Source: WGMK01 sp046047315 | Lineage (GTDB): Bacteria; Hydrogenedentota; Hydrogenedentia; Hydrogenedentales; JAEUWI01 | DNA: 11,779 bases | Assembly: GCA_046047315.1 (NCBI GenBank) | Contig: JBJOID010000129.1 | Span: forward strand, 1 to 11,779 | Direction of reading: 5' to 3' | Shown here: one piece after another, positions 1 to 7,637 of the stretch | Layout: the number at the start of each line of letters is the position of its first letter | Numbering within the stretch: the first letter of the stretch is position 1 | Made by a program: the position numbers and the translations under genes | The notes under the pieces: model-generated | The model's input: only the letters and a program-made list of their open reading frames with translations | What the model was told of the DNA's origin: nothing | Databases searched by the model: none

Positions 1-2584
1 CGAAATTGTAGGCGCTGTCAAACGAGAAGACTTCACCAGTCGTCTCATTCAGGTTGAAGGCTGGCGTGATAAGCCAGTCGTCACTTTGATCGTCAGCGCC
101 GAAACCATTGATGCGCGCGAACTTGTTTCCCACCGCCGTGAAGATATGCCAATTGGCATTGTTGCCGTCGCTCAGGACACTGACCGATTCCAGGAATTGG
201 AAGTCGTCATTGGCGTTATCCGTGGGATCGTCAAAGTTGTCCTCGAACTCCTCGCAGAAGATGGCGCCCGGTTCGTCGCATAGAGCGACGGCTTGTCCTT
301 CTCCCTCGCCTTCGTCCGTGCCTTCACCTTCCGCAGTGCCCTCCCCGTCAGCGCTGCCCTCCCCGTCGACGCTGCCCTCGCCCTCCGGCTGAGCGGCACA
401 ATCTACCGTATGCGCCCCCAATCCGGCGAAGGTATTCTGCGCGAAGGTGTCCCACTCACCCGACAGATTGGAAAGCGGATTGAAGCCATCGGGATTACCC
501 GTGCAGATCGAGATCTTCCGGCGGAGTGTCTGCTCATTGGTCGCATGCGCACCGTCGGTCCAGTTGGTGCCCGGGTCCACACCAATCTCTCCAATCAAGT
601 CAACGAGCGTGCTCCCATCGAACAAGGCCACCGTGTCATCACCGTTGAAGAAAGTCACCGTGCTGGTCGTGTCAGCCGCGCCCAGTACGGCGGCATCCGC
701 ACTGGCGTTGGCAATCACGATGGTGTCGCCCGCGGCCAGTGAGGCGCCGATGGTGCTGAGCGCAAGCTGGTTGCCCGGTGTGCTGCTGCCGTTGCTGAAC
801 AGGCGCACCGAGTAATTGGCCAGATTTACCGAAGATCCGGTCGGGTTGTAAATCTCGAGGGCCTTGTTGTTGCTGCTCCCCTCGATGTACTCCGAGAAGA
901 TAAGCGTCGCGCCGCCCGTCGACTGGCCTTCGCCATCGCTCGTTCCCTCCTCGCTGCCTTCTGTCGTGCCTTCAGTGGTCCCTTCACCCTCGCCTTCCGC
1001 CGCGCCCTCGCCCTCCGTGACCACGTCCGACAATGCGCGCACGACGATATCGTCCAGTTCCCATACCCGGCTCTGTCCAGAACCTGTGCCAGTCGAAGTG
1101 TAACGCCACGCAAGATAGGTGCTGGCGCTCACGTGCCCGCTCAGGTCCACCTCTCCGGAGTCGGCAAATGCGAAGTTTCCTGCCGAGGGAAGCGTAAAGC
1201 TCAGGGGCGTCCACGTAGCGGTGGTCGGGTCGGTATCCGTCTGCGGATCGAAATCCGTTGACACGAGAAGCTCGAGCGCGGGACCGTCAAAATTGTAGGC
1301 TGAACGGAAGGTAACCACCGGATCGGTGACGCCGGTAAGGTCAAGCGCAGGGGTAAACAGCCAGTCATCGCTGGCGGTGTCTGCGCCAAACCCATTGACA
1401 CGCGCGAAGATATTGGTCTGGAAGGTAAACAGATGCCAGTCCGCGTTGTTGCCAGTGCTTGCGCGGCTGATGTGGGTCATCTGCTGGAAGTCATCATTGG
1501 CGTTGTCGGCGGGGTCGTCGGCGTTGTCCTGGAAATCCTCCTCGAACACACGTGCCACGGAGCCAGCGCCAAACACGAAGTCGGCATAGATGGGCAAGTG
1601 GTCGCTGGCCCGCGTGTCGCTGTCTCCCGAGGTAGTCTCAGCCACCTTCAGGATATTGGCCGAGCCCGGCACGTAGGCATCCTGGTAGACCGACACCGGC
1701 ACCAGGATGTTGTCGAGCATGTTGTCGCCCGTGTTGCTGTTCGAATTCCGCGCGTCGAAGTTGGACTGGCGGATGCCGGAATTGACGGTGTTTACAAAAC
1801 CACCACTGATGTTGTTCGCGTCGCGGCCGAAGGTCACATTGTCGCCCGCGAAGATGGGCTCCATGAGATTGACCATGAACGTGTTGATGTCATTCTCGAT
1901 TGCGGCGGCCGCTGAACTGTTGCCCTGCTCAAGGATATTTGAGCAGGCGTCATCTGGCGTGTCATTGAAGTCTCCCACAAGCACATAGCGCTGGTTTGCG
2001 GAAATACCCTGAAACACGGTCAGCATGGCCTGCGACGCGGCCACGCGGCGTTCATTGGTGTCGGCACGGCCATTCGAGCGTGAAAGGCCGTGATGCACGA
2101 AGACCCGCAAGGTACCCTCGTCGTTGGGCAACACCACCTCGACATCCAGCACGTCGCGCTGCTCGGGAAACGCAAAGTCTGATTCGCTCTCGAAAAGGAA
2201 ATGCTGCGGTCCCGCGTTGAGGGCGTTGTTGCTAGCGCCCGTTACTTCGAGGGGCTTGCGCACGGCAAGCGCCAGGTTCGTGCAGCCAACTGCCTCGTCA
2301 TCAAAGACCAGCGTCCAGTCCTCGGTGCCGAATATCAGCTCCAGCGCATCACGGTCGGATATCTCCTGCATCCCAATGATATCGGCATCCAGTGATTCAA
2401 TAACGGACAAGAGCTTGGAGAGGCGATCTCCCTGGCCAGTGACGTTGGCAAAGCAGCGCTCGTCGTTGCCGGAGAGCTGCTTGATGTTGTAACTGGCCAC
2501 ACGCACGGGCGTGGCCGCATGCGCCAAAGGAATGACCGATAGCGATATCAGCAGCAGGGAAAGTAGGGTACGTTGGATGTTCAT
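1..2584 (-). CDS. Exported endonuclease/exonuclease/phosphatase (EEP) protein with J and lamin-tail domains, C-terminus missing
   Basis: An open frame of about 861 codons runs from ATG at 2584 off the left edge. The start is supported by GGAG five bases upstream and by a signal peptide (residues 1-24, ending AHA). Residues about 27-335 are an EEP fold: SYNIK with Asn33, MQE with Glu74, VHH at 163-165, GDFND with Asp205 and Asn207, and SDHLP with Asp328 and His329. All the usual catalytic positions are therefore present, so a metal-dependent phosphodiesterase, most likely an extracellular nuclease, is expected. A J-type domain follows (about 346-520, SDDWLFTP), then a Glu-Gly linker, a lamin-tail domain (about 558-730, FSEYIEG), a second linker and a second J domain cut at the edge (SDDWLITP). 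Extracellular nucleases of the ExeM type also pair lamin-tail and EEP domains, but there the EEP domain is not N-terminal. Substrate is not provable here; a sphingomyelinase-like or other phosphatase role is the alternative. Confidence 0.88.
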   Translation of the reverse strand, partial: MNIQRTLLSLLLISLSVIPLAHAATPVRVASYNIKQLSGNDERCFANVTGQGDRLSKLLSVIESLDADIIGMQEISDRDALELIFGTEDWTLVFDDEAVGCTNLALAVRKPLEVTGASNNALNAGPQHFLFESESDFAFPEQRDVLDVEVVLPNDEGTLRVFVHHGLSRSNGRADTNERRVAASQAMLTVFQGISANQRYVLVGDFNDTPDDACSNILEQGNSSAAAAIENDINTFMVNLMEPIFAGDNVTFGRDANNISGGFVNTVNSGIRQSNFDARNSNSNTGDNMLDNILVPVSVYQDAYVPGSANILKVAETTSGDSDTRASDHLPIYADFVFGAGSVARVFEEDFQDNADDPADNANDDFQQMTHISRASTGNNADWHLFTFQTNIFARVNGFGADTASDDWLFTPALDLTGVTDPVVTFRSAYNFDGPALELLVSTDFDPQTDTDPTTATWTPLSFTLPSAGNFAFADSGEVDLSGHVSASTYLAWRYTSTGTGSGQSRVWELDDIVVRALSDVVTEGEGAAEGEGEGTTEGTTEGSEEGTSDGEGQSTGGATLIFSEYIEGSSNNKALEIYNPTGSSVNLANYSVRLFSNGSSTPGNQLALSTIGASLAAGDTIVIANASADAAVLGAADTTSTVTFFNGDDTVALFDGSTLVDLIGEIGVDPGTNWTDGAHATNEQTLRRKISICTGNPDGFNPLSNLSGEWDTFAQNTFAGLGAHTVDCAAQPEGEGSVDGEGSADGEGTAEGEGTDEGEGEGQAVALCDEPGAIFCEEFEDNFDDPTDNANDDFQFLESVSVLSDGNNANWHIFTAVGNKFARINGFGADDQSDDWLITPAFNLNETTGEVFSFDSAYNF
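296..385 (-). repeat. Glu-Gly-rich linker repeat B of the EEP protein
   Basis: Thirty codons read as repeated EGEG, DGEG and AEGEG units between the lamin-tail domain and the second J domain. The DNA is a degenerate hexamer array (GAGGGC or GAAGGC on the coding strand). It is an acidic, flexible spacer. Such arrays change length easily by slippage in multiples of three, which keeps the frame. Confidence 0.85.
926..1015 (-). repeat. Glu-Gly-rich linker repeat A of the EEP protein
   Basis: This linker separates the first J domain from the lamin-tail domain. It reads as EGEG, AEGEGEG and TTEG units and degenerates towards EEGTSDGEG. It is the same kind of spacer as those at 296-385, 6132-6200 and 6732-6827, with different repeat number and interruptions. 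Confidence 0.85.
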
Positions 2585-2623
2585 GGCGGCTCCAGCGAAA
2601 TGTTTAGCGAGGGTTACTGATTC

Positions 2624-2660
2624 TCAAAAGGCCGCCGGTGAGTGACACTCACCGGCGGCC
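2624..2660 (-). terminator. Rho-independent terminator after the 2682-5168 gene
   Basis: Bases 2630-2644 and 2646-2660 are a perfect 15-base inverted repeat around a single base, folding into a very GC-rich stem of about 14 pairs with a three-base loop. On the minus strand the stem is followed directly by TTTTGAG (2629-2623). It begins 21 bases past the stop codon of the gene at 2682. The T-run is short but the stem is strong. It also isolates the downstream EEP gene, which would then need its own promoter in 2585-2630. Confidence 0.8.
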
Positions 2661-2681
2661 GGGGCTGAAGGTTTCGGGCGG

Positions 2682-5168
2682 TTACTTCTTGCGGCTGCTC
2701 GCGAAGGCGAGGGCTACGCCCAGCGCTATGGCGGCGGGCCACGCGACGACCGGAAGGTTATTCACGGGGTTCACCACCAGGGTGTACGGAGCCGAGGGGG
2801 CAAAGGTCGCCTTGCTCTGATCCGATACCACGACCACATATTCTCCTGCGTCGTCCAAGGACACGTTCGAGAAGATGATGGAGTCGTTCATCTCGTCACC
2901 GAGCACGTCTCCGTCCTTGCGCCACTCGTAGGTTACGAGGCCAGTCAGTGCGGGAGCGTTGACACTCAGGGTAACCGCGTCGCCCTCGGACACGGGACCG
3001 CTCGGTCCATCGATGCTGATGGCCGGACAGTTGTTGAGCACGTTGACCGTACGGGTGACTTCCACCGCAGGGTTGCCCGCCGTGTCCAGCACGTTGTAGG
3101 TGATAACATAGGTGCCCGGCACCGAGGTGTCCACGGTATCCCCGCCGTCCACGACGTCGTCATTGAGCGCGCTGCCATCAACGTTGTCAAACACGCTTAC
3201 CCCGGCGTCGGTGTAGGTCGCGCCGCAGTTCACATTCACAGGGCTGGTTCCAAGCAAGGTGATGACCGGCGGCGTGGTGTCGGCGCACGAGCCAACGATA
3301 ACCTGGCGCTCGACCTGGGTGGCGGCGTTGCCACTAGCGTCGGTCACGTTGTAGAAGACGGTATAGTTGCCGGCGGTATTCGTGTCCAAGCCGCTGAAAT
3401 CGACGACGATGTCGCCACTGATGTCGCCATCGAAGTCGTCGGTCGCGGTCGCGCCCGGATCGGTGTAGGTAGAACCACAGCTAATGTTCAGCGGGTCCGA
3501 ACCGTCCAGCGAAATCACCGGGGGAGTCACATCGAAGCTGATATTGAGGTCGTCAAGCAGCGCGCGCGTGCGGGCGCGGGCGAAGATCTTGGCGGTATCG
3601 AACGTGGTTCCCGCGTCCACGGAGAGGCCGGGTAGAAGCTGCGTGCCGGCGGGAACGATGAACCCGCTGTCCGTAAGGTTTTCCGCCTGGAAGGCAACCA
3701 GCGTGTCAGCGCCAACCTTGGTCAGCGTTACCGTCACTTTGTAACGCTTGCCGGTAAGCTGTGCGCCAGAGGCCGGGGGCACGTCCACCGCGCTGCCGAC
3801 CACGCCGTTGTCAATCAATGCGATATCGAGTACGGCGCCGGAATCGGTCTCGCCCGTGAAACGAATCTGGTAGCCATCGAGCGTGCCGGTGGAAGCGTAT
3901 GCTTGAACCACCCACTGGCGGCTGCCGTTGGTGCCGAGGTCATTGTATTCGGTTTCGTACTCGATCTTGATGGACTTGGTCGAAGCGTCCACGGTCTGAA
4001 CCAGTGGCGCGACGAAGTTGAACTCGGCCGAGGTGCCGTCCACCGTGTGCTCCACAGCCTTGTCACCGGAGAAGTTGCTTATCTGAACGGTGCCCGAGGC
4101 AGCGGAGGCGGTGATGTCCCAACCGTTATCGGCAACCAAAGTCGCCGCAGTCGTGGAGAGCACGCCAGCCGTGGCGCCTGACCACGTCTCGCTAAGCAGC
4201 ACTCCAGACGCCGGGGCCGCATTGGCGATGGTCACCGCCGAGCTGGTCACACTGCTGGCAAGCGCGTTCGTCGCAAGGTCCTGAACATCGGAAGACGTGC
4301 TCACGGCGAGCGTGACAGTGCCATTGCCATCCACCCCGGTCAGGGTGACAACATAGTTCGAGAGCGTGCCCGTGATGCTGGCGCCGCCCACCGTCACGGA
4401 TCCCGTGGTGCCGATGGACAAATCGCCAATGGCGTCGAGGTTCTGCACCGCTTCGTCAAAGGTGACAAAGAAGGACACCTTGTCGGTGTTCGAGGGACCG
4501 GCCCCGGTGGGGACTACGGCCGTGGCGTTCGGGGCGATGGCGTCCACGCTGCAGCTTGCGGTGTGGGAACCGAGGAACGAGGAAGTGTCCTGCGGCTGTT
4601 CATCCCATTCCGCAGCAAGCACGCCGTTGTAGGAGAAGGGATCCGCGACGTCATTCGAAAAGCCCGCAGCATTCGGATCGCAAACCGTGGCCTTGCGAAT
4701 CAACGTCTGGTTCTGCGTGGTGATGCCGCCTTCGTCCCATGCGCTGCCCGGATCCCAGTCGATTTCACCAAAGTGGTCGATGATGACGCCGTTCTTCTTC
4801 AGGTAGAGCGCGTCGTCACCATTGAAGTTAACTACGTCGCCATTCAGGATCAGGTCCGCCACGCCGGTGAACGCAGCGGTCGCCGACTGGTGAGCGATGA
4901 CGAATACGTCGCCGTCGGCGATGGTGCCTGTAAGGTCCTCGGAGGCGGTCAAGGTCGTGCCGCCATTCGAGTATAGTTCGATGCGATAGACGCCCGTCGC
5001 CAGGTTCACCGGGGCGCCCGTTCCGTTATAGATCTCGAGGGCCTTGTTGTTGCCGCTTCCCTCAATGTACTCGGAGAAGAACAGGTCCGAGGTTTGTGCC
5101 TGCGCGGCCCCGCAAAGTCCAGCCAGAGACATAGCGGTCGCTGTGGCCAATCGTTTCCACGTGCTCAT
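2682..5168 (-). CDS. Exported multi-domain surface protein: lamin-tail, Ig-like and DUF5011-like repeats, C-terminal anchor
   Basis: 828 residues. The ATG at 5168 has AGGAG nine bases upstream and opens a signal peptide (1-24, AQA then QT). Domains in order: lamin-tail domain (28-206, FSEYIEG and ALEIYN), an Ig-like domain (about 208-315, with the DEAV and SSDVQDLATN signatures of SwmB/Big-type repeats), a beta-rich region possibly of concanavalin/LamG type (320-545), two DUF5011/Cry22-like Ig repeats (548-625 and 632-710, each with PPVI, YTD and YNV), and an Ig domain (714-800, SEGD, YEWRKDG, DDAGEY). The C-terminus (804-828) is NLPV, a hydrophobic stretch and SSRKK, a tripartite sorting/anchor signal. 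No catalytic motif is visible, so a structural or adhesive surface role is inferred. It starts 57 bases after the 5226-7421 gene and is probably co-transcribed with it; a terminator follows. Confidence 0.9.
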   Translation of the reverse strand: MSTWKRLATATAMSLAGLCGAAQAQTSDLFFSEYIEGSGNNKALEIYNGTGAPVNLATGVYRIELYSNGGTTLTASEDLTGTIADGDVFVIAHQSATAAFTGVADLILNGDVVNFNGDDALYLKKNGVIIDHFGEIDWDPGSAWDEGGITTQNQTLIRKATVCDPNAAGFSNDVADPFSYNGVLAAEWDEQPQDTSSFLGSHTASCSVDAIAPNATAVVPTGAGPSNTDKVSFFVTFDEAVQNLDAIGDLSIGTTGSVTVGGASITGTLSNYVVTLTGVDGNGTVTLAVSTSSDVQDLATNALASSVTSSAVTIANAAPASGVLLSETWSGATAGVLSTTAATLVADNGWDITASAASGTVQISNFSGDKAVEHTVDGTSAEFNFVAPLVQTVDASTKSIKIEYETEYNDLGTNGSRQWVVQAYASTGTLDGYQIRFTGETDSGAVLDIALIDNGVVGSAVDVPPASGAQLTGKRYKVTVTLTKVGADTLVAFQAENLTDSGFIVPAGTQLLPGLSVDAGTTFDTAKIFARARTRALLDDLNISFDVTPPVISLDGSDPLNISCGSTYTDPGATATDDFDGDISGDIVVDFSGLDTNTAGNYTVFYNVTDASGNAATQVERQVIVGSCADTTPPVITLLGTSPVNVNCGATYTDAGVSVFDNVDGSALNDDVVDGGDTVDTSVPGTYVITYNVLDTAGNPAVEVTRTVNVLNNCPAISIDGPSGPVSEGDAVTLSVNAPALTGLVTYEWRKDGDVLGDEMNDSIIFSNVSLDDAGEYVVVVSDQSKATFAPSAPYTLVVNPVNNLPVVAWPAAIALGVALAFASSRKK

Positions 5169-5225
5169 GATTATTTGCTCCTGCTTGCCATTGGGTTTAT
5201 GAGTGAATCACGTCAGTTCACGGAA

Positions 5226-7421
5226 CTAGCGACTGCGGCGGCGCAGACCGAGCGCGCCCATCGCCGCGACGGCCGCCGCGGCCAGGCCCAGGCCAAGCCC
5301 GCCGCCCACGGGCAGGCTTTCCACCACGGTCAAGAAGAAGGTGTAGGTGACGACGGCTTTCGAACCGTCCTCATAGGTGGCGCGGTAGGCACCGGAGTCC
5401 GTGGTCATCACGGCGTTGCGGCAATAAGTGATTCCAGTTTGACCAGAGATCGCCTGCGGTGAACCACCCACCGGCGTGAAGGTCCAGCTGAAGTCGCCAT
5501 CAGTCGCCGATCCCGGAAGGGGCACCGTCATGCAGACGTTGTCGCCGATTTCCGCCGTGATGCTCGAGAAGTACTGCGGGGGCTCGGGGCCTTCGGGCAC
5601 ACCGCACACCGCCACGTTGTCCACTTCCCACACGCGCCCATCGCCGCCAGCCGTGCCATTGCTCACGTAGCGGAATGCGACATAGGTGCTGGCGCCCAAG
5701 TGGCCGGCCAGGCTGACGTCGCCGGAATTCGCGAACACATAGCCACCAACCGTTGGGAGCGTCGGGCTGAGGTTGGTCCAAGTGGCGCTGGCAGGATTGG
5801 CATGAATAGCAGCGTTGTAGTTGGTCGAAACCTTGACCTCGAGCGCGGGGCCGCCGAAATTGTAGGCCGAGTCAAACGTGAGGATGGCATCTTCGAAACC
5901 AACAAGATTCATCGCCGGGGTGATGAGCCAGTCGTCGCTGGCCACATCGGCGCCAAAACCATTGATGCGGGCGAACTGTTCGTCACCGGCGCCGAAGATG
6001 TGCCAGTTGGCCTCATTACCCGCGCTGGCCACGCTCACGCGGGTCATGAGCTGGAAGTTGTCGAGATCGTTATTGGTCGTGCTATTGAAGTTGTCCTCAA
6101 AGTCTTCGGCGAACACCTCGTTGCATTCAACTTCCTCGCCCTCCCCTTCGCCTTCACCCTCGGAGGCACCCTCTCCTTCTCCTTCCTGCTCGCCTTCCGG
6201 CGATCCTGTGCAGTCAATCGAATGGCTGCCGAGACCCGAGAAGGTATCCACGGCGAACGTGTTCCACTCGGCGGAGAGGGTAGAGACTGGATTAAAGCCG
6301 TCAGGATTTCCGAAGCATACGAAGTTCTTGCGGCGCAGCGTTTGGTTCAGCGTCGAGAGTCCCGCGTCGCTCCACTCGGCGCCGGGGTCGACGCCAATCT
6401 CGCCAACCACGTCCACCGGCACGCCGTCCTTATAGAGCGCCACGGCGTCGTCGCCGTTGTAAGTGATCGGGCAGGTTGGGAAGGCACAGGTGCCGTCGGC
6501 CGCGGCGAGTATGGAAGCGTTGGCCGCAGAGTTTGCAATGACCAGCGTGCCGCGCGCGGGCAGCGATGCGGCAAAGTCGGTGAGGGGCACTTCAACGGTG
6601 GCGGTAGAAGCGCCGTTGGAAAACAGCACCAGGCTGTAACCCGTCAGGCTTTCCGCCGTGGTCTTCCCGTTGAAGATTTCGACAGCCTTGTTGTTCGAGG
6701 TGCCTTCGATGTACTCGGAGATAATCACGCCGCCTTCGCCGATGCTCTCGCCTTCCGAAGAACCTTCGCCCTCACCCTCGGCAGCGCCTTCTCCTTCCCC
6801 CTCCGCAACACCTTCACCCTCGCCTTCGACGGCGGTCACCACGCCATTCGTGAACACCACGATGTCGTCCACTTCCCACACGCGGGACTGGCCCGAGCCG
6901 GTGCCGGTGGTGGTGTAACGCCAGGCCACGACCGTCGTCGCGCTGATATGCGCCGTGAGATTCACATCACCCGAGCCCGCCCACACGTAGCCGCCCGCCC
7001 CGGGCTCGGTAAAACTCAGATCGGTCCAGGTGGCGGTGCTTGGGGCATTCCCCGGCGTGTAGTTGGTGGAGACCTTGAGCTCCAGCGTCGGGCCTGTGAA
7101 GTTGTAGGCGCTCTCGAACTTTACCGCAGCCGTGGTGGCGCCGGTGAGGTTCATCACCGGGGTAAAGAGCCAGTCGTCGCTGGCGGTGTCCGCCCCGAAT
7201 CCGTTGCACCGTGCGAACTGGTCACCGCCAAATTCGAAGATGTGCCAGTCCGCATTTGCGCCCGTGCTCGATACGCTGAACTCAGACATCAACTGAAGAT
7301 CGTCTGTAACGTTGTCGTTGTCTGTGAAGTCTTCTGAGAAGACAGTCTCCGCATACGCGATGCCGGGAACAGCCCCGAGCAATAGCGCAAGCACCAACAT
7401 CAAGCGCGAATAGGGCCGCAT
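5226..7421 (-). CDS. Exported surface protein with J / lamin-tail / J cassette, Ig-like domain and C-terminal anchor
   Basis: 731 residues from the ATG at 7421, chosen over an upstream in-frame start at 7532 because AAGGAG lies nine bases before it and it opens directly on a signal peptide (1-24, AYA then ET). Domains: J-type domain 1 (26-190, FARCNGFGAD and SDDWLFTP), Glu-Gly linker (199-230), lamin-tail domain (231-404, ISEYIEG), linker (408-430), J-type domain 2 (433-606, SDDWLITP), Ig-like domain (612-700, with Cys630, Cys667 and DSGAYRATY), and a C-terminal anchor (703-731) of SLPVGGG, a hydrophobic helix and RRRSR. J-type domains resemble the cleaved-adhesin / choice-of-anchor J beta-sandwich families. 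No enzyme motif is seen; adhesion or carbohydrate binding at the cell surface is inference. The cassette is the same as in the EEP gene at the left edge. Confidence 0.9.
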   Translation of the reverse strand: MRPYSRLMLVLALLLGAVPGIAYAETVFSEDFTDNDNVTDDLQLMSEFSVSSTGANADWHIFEFGGDQFARCNGFGADTASDDWLFTPVMNLTGATTAAVKFESAYNFTGPTLELKVSTNYTPGNAPSTATWTDLSFTEPGAGGYVWAGSGDVNLTAHISATTVVAWRYTTTGTGSGQSRVWEVDDIVVFTNGVVTAVEGEGEGVAEGEGEGAAEGEGEGSSEGESIGEGGVIISEYIEGTSNNKAVEIFNGKTTAESLTGYSLVLFSNGASTATVEVPLTDFAASLPARGTLVIANSAANASILAAADGTCAFPTCPITYNGDDAVALYKDGVPVDVVGEIGVDPGAEWSDAGLSTLNQTLRRKNFVCFGNPDGFNPVSTLSAEWNTFAVDTFSGLGSHSIDCTGSPEGEQEGEGEGASEGEGEGEGEEVECNEVFAEDFEDNFNSTTNNDLDNFQLMTRVSVASAGNEANWHIFGAGDEQFARINGFGADVASDDWLITPAMNLVGFEDAILTFDSAYNFGGPALEVKVSTNYNAAIHANPASATWTNLSPTLPTVGGYVFANSGDVSLAGHLGASTYVAFRYVSNGTAGGDGRVWEVDNVAVCGVPEGPEPPQYFSSITAEIGDNVCMTVPLPGSATDGDFSWTFTPVGGSPQAISGQTGITYCRNAVMTTDSGAYRATYEDGSKAVVTYTFFLTVVESLPVGGGLGLGLAAAAVAAMGALGLRRRSR
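6132..6200 (-). repeat. Glu-Gly-rich linker repeat 2 of the 5226-7421 protein
   Basis: Residues 408-430 are PEGEQEGEGEG, ASEGEGEGEGEE, encoded by a hexamer-like GAAGGN/GAGGGN array. The linker lies between the lamin-tail domain and the second J domain, the same place as linker B of the EEP protein. Confidence 0.85.
6732..6827 (-). repeat. Glu-Gly-rich linker repeat 1 of the 5226-7421 protein
   Basis: Residues 199-230 contain three successive EGEGEG blocks broken by VA, AA and SS, then a degenerate SIGEG end. The linker joins the first J domain to the lamin-tail domain. A near-regular 24-base period (EGEGEGxA) is visible across the first three blocks. Confidence 0.85.
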
Positions 7422-7430
7422 GGCGATACA

Positions 7431-7436
7431 CTCCTT
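7431..7436 (-). promoter_or_regulatory. Ribosome binding site deciding the start at 7421
   Basis: AAGGAG on the minus strand, nine bases before the ATG at 7421. It makes the 37 upstream in-frame codons (from 7532), which lack signal-peptide character, part of the leader rather than of the protein. Confidence 0.75.
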
Positions 7437-7502
7437 CAGAAGTTGTGCGTTGACAGCAAAAATTCGATTACGACGAAAAACGTGGTTTTGTAGCGAACCA
7501 CC

Positions 7503-7521
7503 GGATACTTCCCCAGTATCC
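7503..7521. promoter_or_regulatory. Short inverted repeat in the leader of the 5226-7421 gene
   Basis: GGATACT and AGTATCC form a perfect seven-base inverted repeat around TCCCC, about 80 bases upstream of the start codon. It could be an operator or a small leader hairpin. No clear -35/-10 pair could be assigned around it. The rest of 7422-7640 is non-coding, with an AT-rich patch near 7590-7615 and nothing else recognisable. Confidence 0.3.
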
Positions 7522-7637
7522 AGCGCGGACACTCACCGCATCCGCCACTGCCTCTTGCATGCCTAGGTTGAAGGATTGGTGCTAGCAGAGAATAAGGCTT
7601 CTATTAAGGTTTCGTTAGGGTGGGTGGTGACACAAAG

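Noticed and set aside
293..742. Several plus-strand frames of 90-185 codons over the Glu-Gly linkers (also around 864-1103, 5878-6435 and 6658-6918)
   Set aside because: Their Pro-Ser-rich products (PSPSPS) are just the complementary reading of the GAGGGC-type linker repeats.
296..1015. Glu-Gly repeat DNA as a CRISPR array or intergenic satellite
   Set aside because: The repeats are short, contiguous, in frame and flanked by protein domains; there are no spacers and no cas genes.
2601..2629. Possible promoter TTTTGA / TAAACA for the EEP gene on the minus strand
   Set aside because: The 17-base spacing fits, but the -35 is poor and overlaps the terminator T-run, and the transcript would start almost on the ribosome binding site. 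Too weak to list.
5700..7337. A 545-codon open frame on the plus strand
   Set aside because: It lies entirely antisense to the 5226-7421 protein, whose domains, signal peptide and anchor are clear. The antisense product is Arg/His/Gly/Val-rich with no recognisable domain; it is open because of the coding gene's codon bias and repeats.
7422..7532. N-terminal extension of the surface protein to an ATG at 7532
   Set aside because: The added 37 residues would bury the signal peptide, and a good ribosome binding site precedes the ATG at 7421.
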